Shown here: positions 7,052-8,156 of the stretch, in pieces
Position numbering within the stretch: position 1 is the stretch's first letter
How the letters are laid out: every line of letters starts with the position of its first letter
DNA from: Bacteroidetes bacterium UBA4009
GTDB taxonomy: Bacteria > Bacteroidota > Bacteroidia > NS11-12g > UBA9320
Assembly (NCBI GenBank): GCA_002384205.1
Contig: DGBH01000051.1
Coordinates: forward strand, 52,229-60,384
Direction of reading: 5' to 3'
DNA: 8,156 nt
Notes under the pieces: model-generated
Database searches by the model: none
What the model was told of the DNA's origin: nothing
What the model saw: the letters and a program-made list of their open reading frames with translations, nothing else
Translations under genes and position numbers: made by a program

Positions 7052-7345
7052 TTAAGATAGTTGGCTACTAATAATCACCAAATGTCTAGGCTCTACCTCA
7101 AATTCGTGTCTGTTTTGCTCTGAATTACATTCGTCACATAAAGGTATAATGTACCAATTGTTGCTGCGTTTACCATCAGGAGGTAGAACGTGACCTCCAA
7201 CGCTAGAAGGGTTATCGCAATCTTTATTTTTGCAAACAGTAACGGTTCTACCGTAATTTGTAGTCCAATATGACAACCAAGAATTATGTCCTTTGGGTAA
7301 TGATCTAGGCCCGCTTGGTCCCCATCGTAGGTTTTTGACTTTCAT
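7052..7345 (-). CDS. Small HNH-like zinc-binding protein
   Basis: The 97-residue protein has a zinc knuckle and HNH-like core: Cys38-x4-Cys43, GGHVLPP with His52, Asn63 in the NNWYIIPLC segment, and Cys70-x2-Cys73 followed by Asn74. This follows the treble-clef HNH pattern, in which the first His is catalytic and the Asn positions the loop; the usual final His is replaced by Asn74. The N-terminus is basic and Gly/Pro-rich (KVKNLRWGPSGPRSLPKG), which could suit nucleic-acid contact. HNH proteins are often nucleases, but a stand-alone protein this small could equally be a structural or nucleic-acid-binding zinc protein. ATG 7345 is preferred over the in-frame TTG 7354, which overlaps the -7 promoter element. 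It precedes the radical SAM gene on the same strand by 58 nt. There is no sign of an intron, toxin-immunity or restriction context. Confidence 0.72.
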   Translation of the reverse strand: MKVKNLRWGPSGPRSLPKGHNSWLSYWTTNYGRTVTVCKNKDCDNPSSVGGHVLPPDGKRSNNWYIIPLCDECNSEQNRHEFEVEPRHLVIISSQLS

Positions 7346-7351
7346 CCGGGG

Positions 7352-7359
7352 CAAAGGTA
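7352..7359 (-). promoter_or_regulatory. -7 promoter element of the HNH-like gene
   Basis: On the minus strand this reads TACCTTTG, an exact TAnnTTTG Bacteroidota -7 element, ending 6 nt before ATG 7345. No TTG occurs at the usual 17-23 nt upstream, so only half the consensus is present. If active, the mRNA would be leaderless or nearly so, and could continue into the radical SAM gene. Confidence 0.45.
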
Positions 7360-7399
7360 TCTTTACTGACTTTATACAGCGAGTTTTTTCATAACAAAA

Positions 7400-7433
7400 T
7401 GATAATTATTTAGTTAAAACTGTATAATTATCA
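7400..7433. repeat. Perfect 10-bp inverted repeat, possible operator
   Basis: TGATAATTAT (7400-7409) and ATAATTATCA (7424-7433) are exact reverse complements separated by 14 nt. Each arm contains the self-palindrome ATAATTAT. The repeat lies about 40-75 nt upstream of the -7 element of the HNH-like gene, where an operator or activator site would be expected. GATAAT also resembles half of a Fur box, but the full 19-bp Fur pattern is not met. It could simply be AT-rich chance. Confidence 0.4.
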
Positions 7434-7457
7434 GGAATTTACGGCTCTAGGCTATGA

Positions 7458-7477
7458 ACGCCTTTGTGATTAGGCGT
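7458..7477. repeat. Short GC-rich hairpin downstream of the NTF2-like gene
   Basis: ACGCCT (7458-7463) and AGGCGT (7472-7477) form a perfect 6-bp stem with an 8-nt loop, about 40 nt past the stop of the NTF2-like gene. No T-tract follows on the minus strand, so it is not a classical intrinsic terminator, though it may stabilise the 3' end or weakly terminate. The remainder of 7434-7518 shows nothing else I can identify. Confidence 0.25.
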
Positions 7478-7518
7478 AATAGTCACTTTTCTAAGTCTCT
7501 GATTGCTTATTTTAAGGT

Positions 7519-8013
7519 TTAGTGTCTCGAGATATAAACTGAATCTGCATGGTGTTTGGCATCTTTTACAGCATTCATGCTTTCGTTAGGAATAGCCACC
7601 GATAAAACGTATTGCATTAACTTCCATTCGCCATTACTATTTTCTAAGGCACCAGAACCTCGGCAAGTGCCCATGTGAGTAGCGAGAATCTCATCAAACC
7701 ACGCGGTATTATTTTTTGCGTTAAGCTGAATAGTGCGATGCACTGTTTTAAAATCCCATGTTGTTTTTTTGTCGAAATAAGGTTTGCAAAATGAGGCAAA
7801 TTCGTCACGTTCCCAGTTTTCCGTAGCATCAGTACCAATGTAGCGGCACGTACTGTCCATAAATCGAATATAGCCATCAAGATTTGCCTCTGCAGCGTCC
7901 TTATGCCACTTATTCATAAGCGAGTTAAGACTTTTAACTAGGTCAGATTTAGTAGGATTTTGTACTGGATTAGTGCAACTGATGAATAACGACAATGCAA
8001 GGAGGTATTTCAT
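7519..8013 (-). CDS. NTF2-like (SnoaL-type) lipoprotein
   Basis: The 164-residue product has a short lipoprotein signal peptide (MKYLLALSLFISC, lipidated Cys13). Residues about 24-145 form an NTF2-like cone fold. Evidence is an N-terminal helix with LMNKWHKDAAEANLDGYIRFMD, the strand CRYIGTDATENW at 56-67 followed by DEFASFCKPYF, the WFDEIL strand at 105-110, CRGSGALE, and the closing GEWKLMQYVLSVAIPNE strand. This matches the SnoaL-like/DUF4440-type stand-alone family, usually described as nuclear transport factor 2 family proteins. Their substrates are mostly unknown, and lipid anchoring suggests a periplasmic or surface location. The ATG at 8013 fits the signal peptide. It is separated from the HNH-like gene by 173 nt, so it is probably a separate transcription unit. 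An imperfect -7-like sequence (TAAATTTTG, 8027-8035 minus strand, one base too long) lies upstream. Confidence 0.82.
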   Translation of the reverse strand: MKYLLALSLFISCTNPVQNPTKSDLVKSLNSLMNKWHKDAAEANLDGYIRFMDSTCRYIGTDATENWERDEFASFCKPYFDKKTTWDFKTVHRTIQLNAKNNTAWFDEILATHMGTCRGSGALENSNGEWKLMQYVLSVAIPNESMNAVKDAKHHADSVYISRH

Positions 8014-8081
8014 CCTACAAGTATCGCAAAATTTATCTAAACACTAGCTTTGTGAATGTGTAACCAGGGAAGAGTGACAAC

Positions 8082-8156
8082 CTAAATGTTAAAGACCCAA
8101 ATAAGAAATAAGATAACCAATAATTGAGCTCCAAAAAGAATCGCACCGAAAACCAA
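8082..8156 (-). CDS. Possible C-terminal end of a membrane protein (5' partial)
   Basis: On the minus strand, one frame entering from the right edge reads 24 residues, VFGAILFGAQLLVILFLIWVF followed by N-I and a TAG stop at 8082-8084. This looks like a terminal transmembrane helix of a protein encoded beyond the window. A second frame is also open but has a less coherent composition. Family cannot be assigned. The 68 nt between this stop and the NTF2-like ATG hold no other recognisable feature. Confidence 0.35.
   Translation of the reverse strand: MVFGAILFGAQLLVILFLIWVFNI

Noticed and set aside
7346..7354. TTG 7354 as start of the HNH-like gene
   Set aside because: It overlaps the TACCTTTG -7 element, and the ATG nine bases downstream gives a natural basic N-terminus.
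7400..7433. Fur box
   Set aside because: Only the GATAAT half-site matches; the 6-1-6 arrangement is not satisfied on either arm, so it is kept only as an inverted repeat.
7644..7880. Second minus-strand frame inside the NTF2-like gene
   Set aside because: The overlapping frame has the lipobox and NTF2-like strands; this one has no signal or domain.

Overview
The window looks like part of a Bacteroidota chromosome, most like Flavobacteriia or a related class. The evidence is a type IX secretion (T9SS) type A sorting domain, HmuY-family proteins next to a TonB-dependent receptor, TAnnTTTG-type -7 promoter elements, AT-rich DNA and the near absence of Shine-Dalgarno sites. No mobile element, CRISPR array, tRNA or rRNA is visible.

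Left half (1-4777, all + strand): a tightly packed five-gene cluster that looks like an operon entering from beyond the left edge. In order: the 3' part of an HmuY-family protein with a T9SS sorting tail; a TonB-dependent outer-membrane receptor starting at TTG and overlapping it by 8 nt; an HmuY-family lipoprotein overlapping the receptor; a small lipoprotein of unknown family; and a small secreted protein that is probably an outer-membrane beta-barrel, overlapping its neighbour by ATGA. The likely job is capture of a scarce nutrient at the surface (heme or an iron compound is the family precedent) and its TonB-driven import. Two HmuY relatives with different surface-delivery routes flank one receptor. 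Neither shows an obvious heme-ligating histidine pair in the visible sequence, so the ligand is open.

Right half (4807-8156, all - strand, convergent with the cluster): read in transcription order, a probable membrane-protein C-terminus cut by the right edge, an NTF2-like (SnoaL-type) lipoprotein, a 97-residue HNH-like zinc protein, and a large B12-binding-type radical SAM protein. The radical SAM reading frame clearly begins upstream of its first ATG, because the conserved first beta-strand of the B12-binding domain lies there. No in-frame ATG, GTG or TTG exists before the upstream stop, so the start is probably CTG at 6993.

The only notable non-coding stretch is 7346-7518. It holds a -7 promoter element, a perfect 10-bp inverted repeat and a small GC-rich hairpin. 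No gap between genes exceeds 300 bases.
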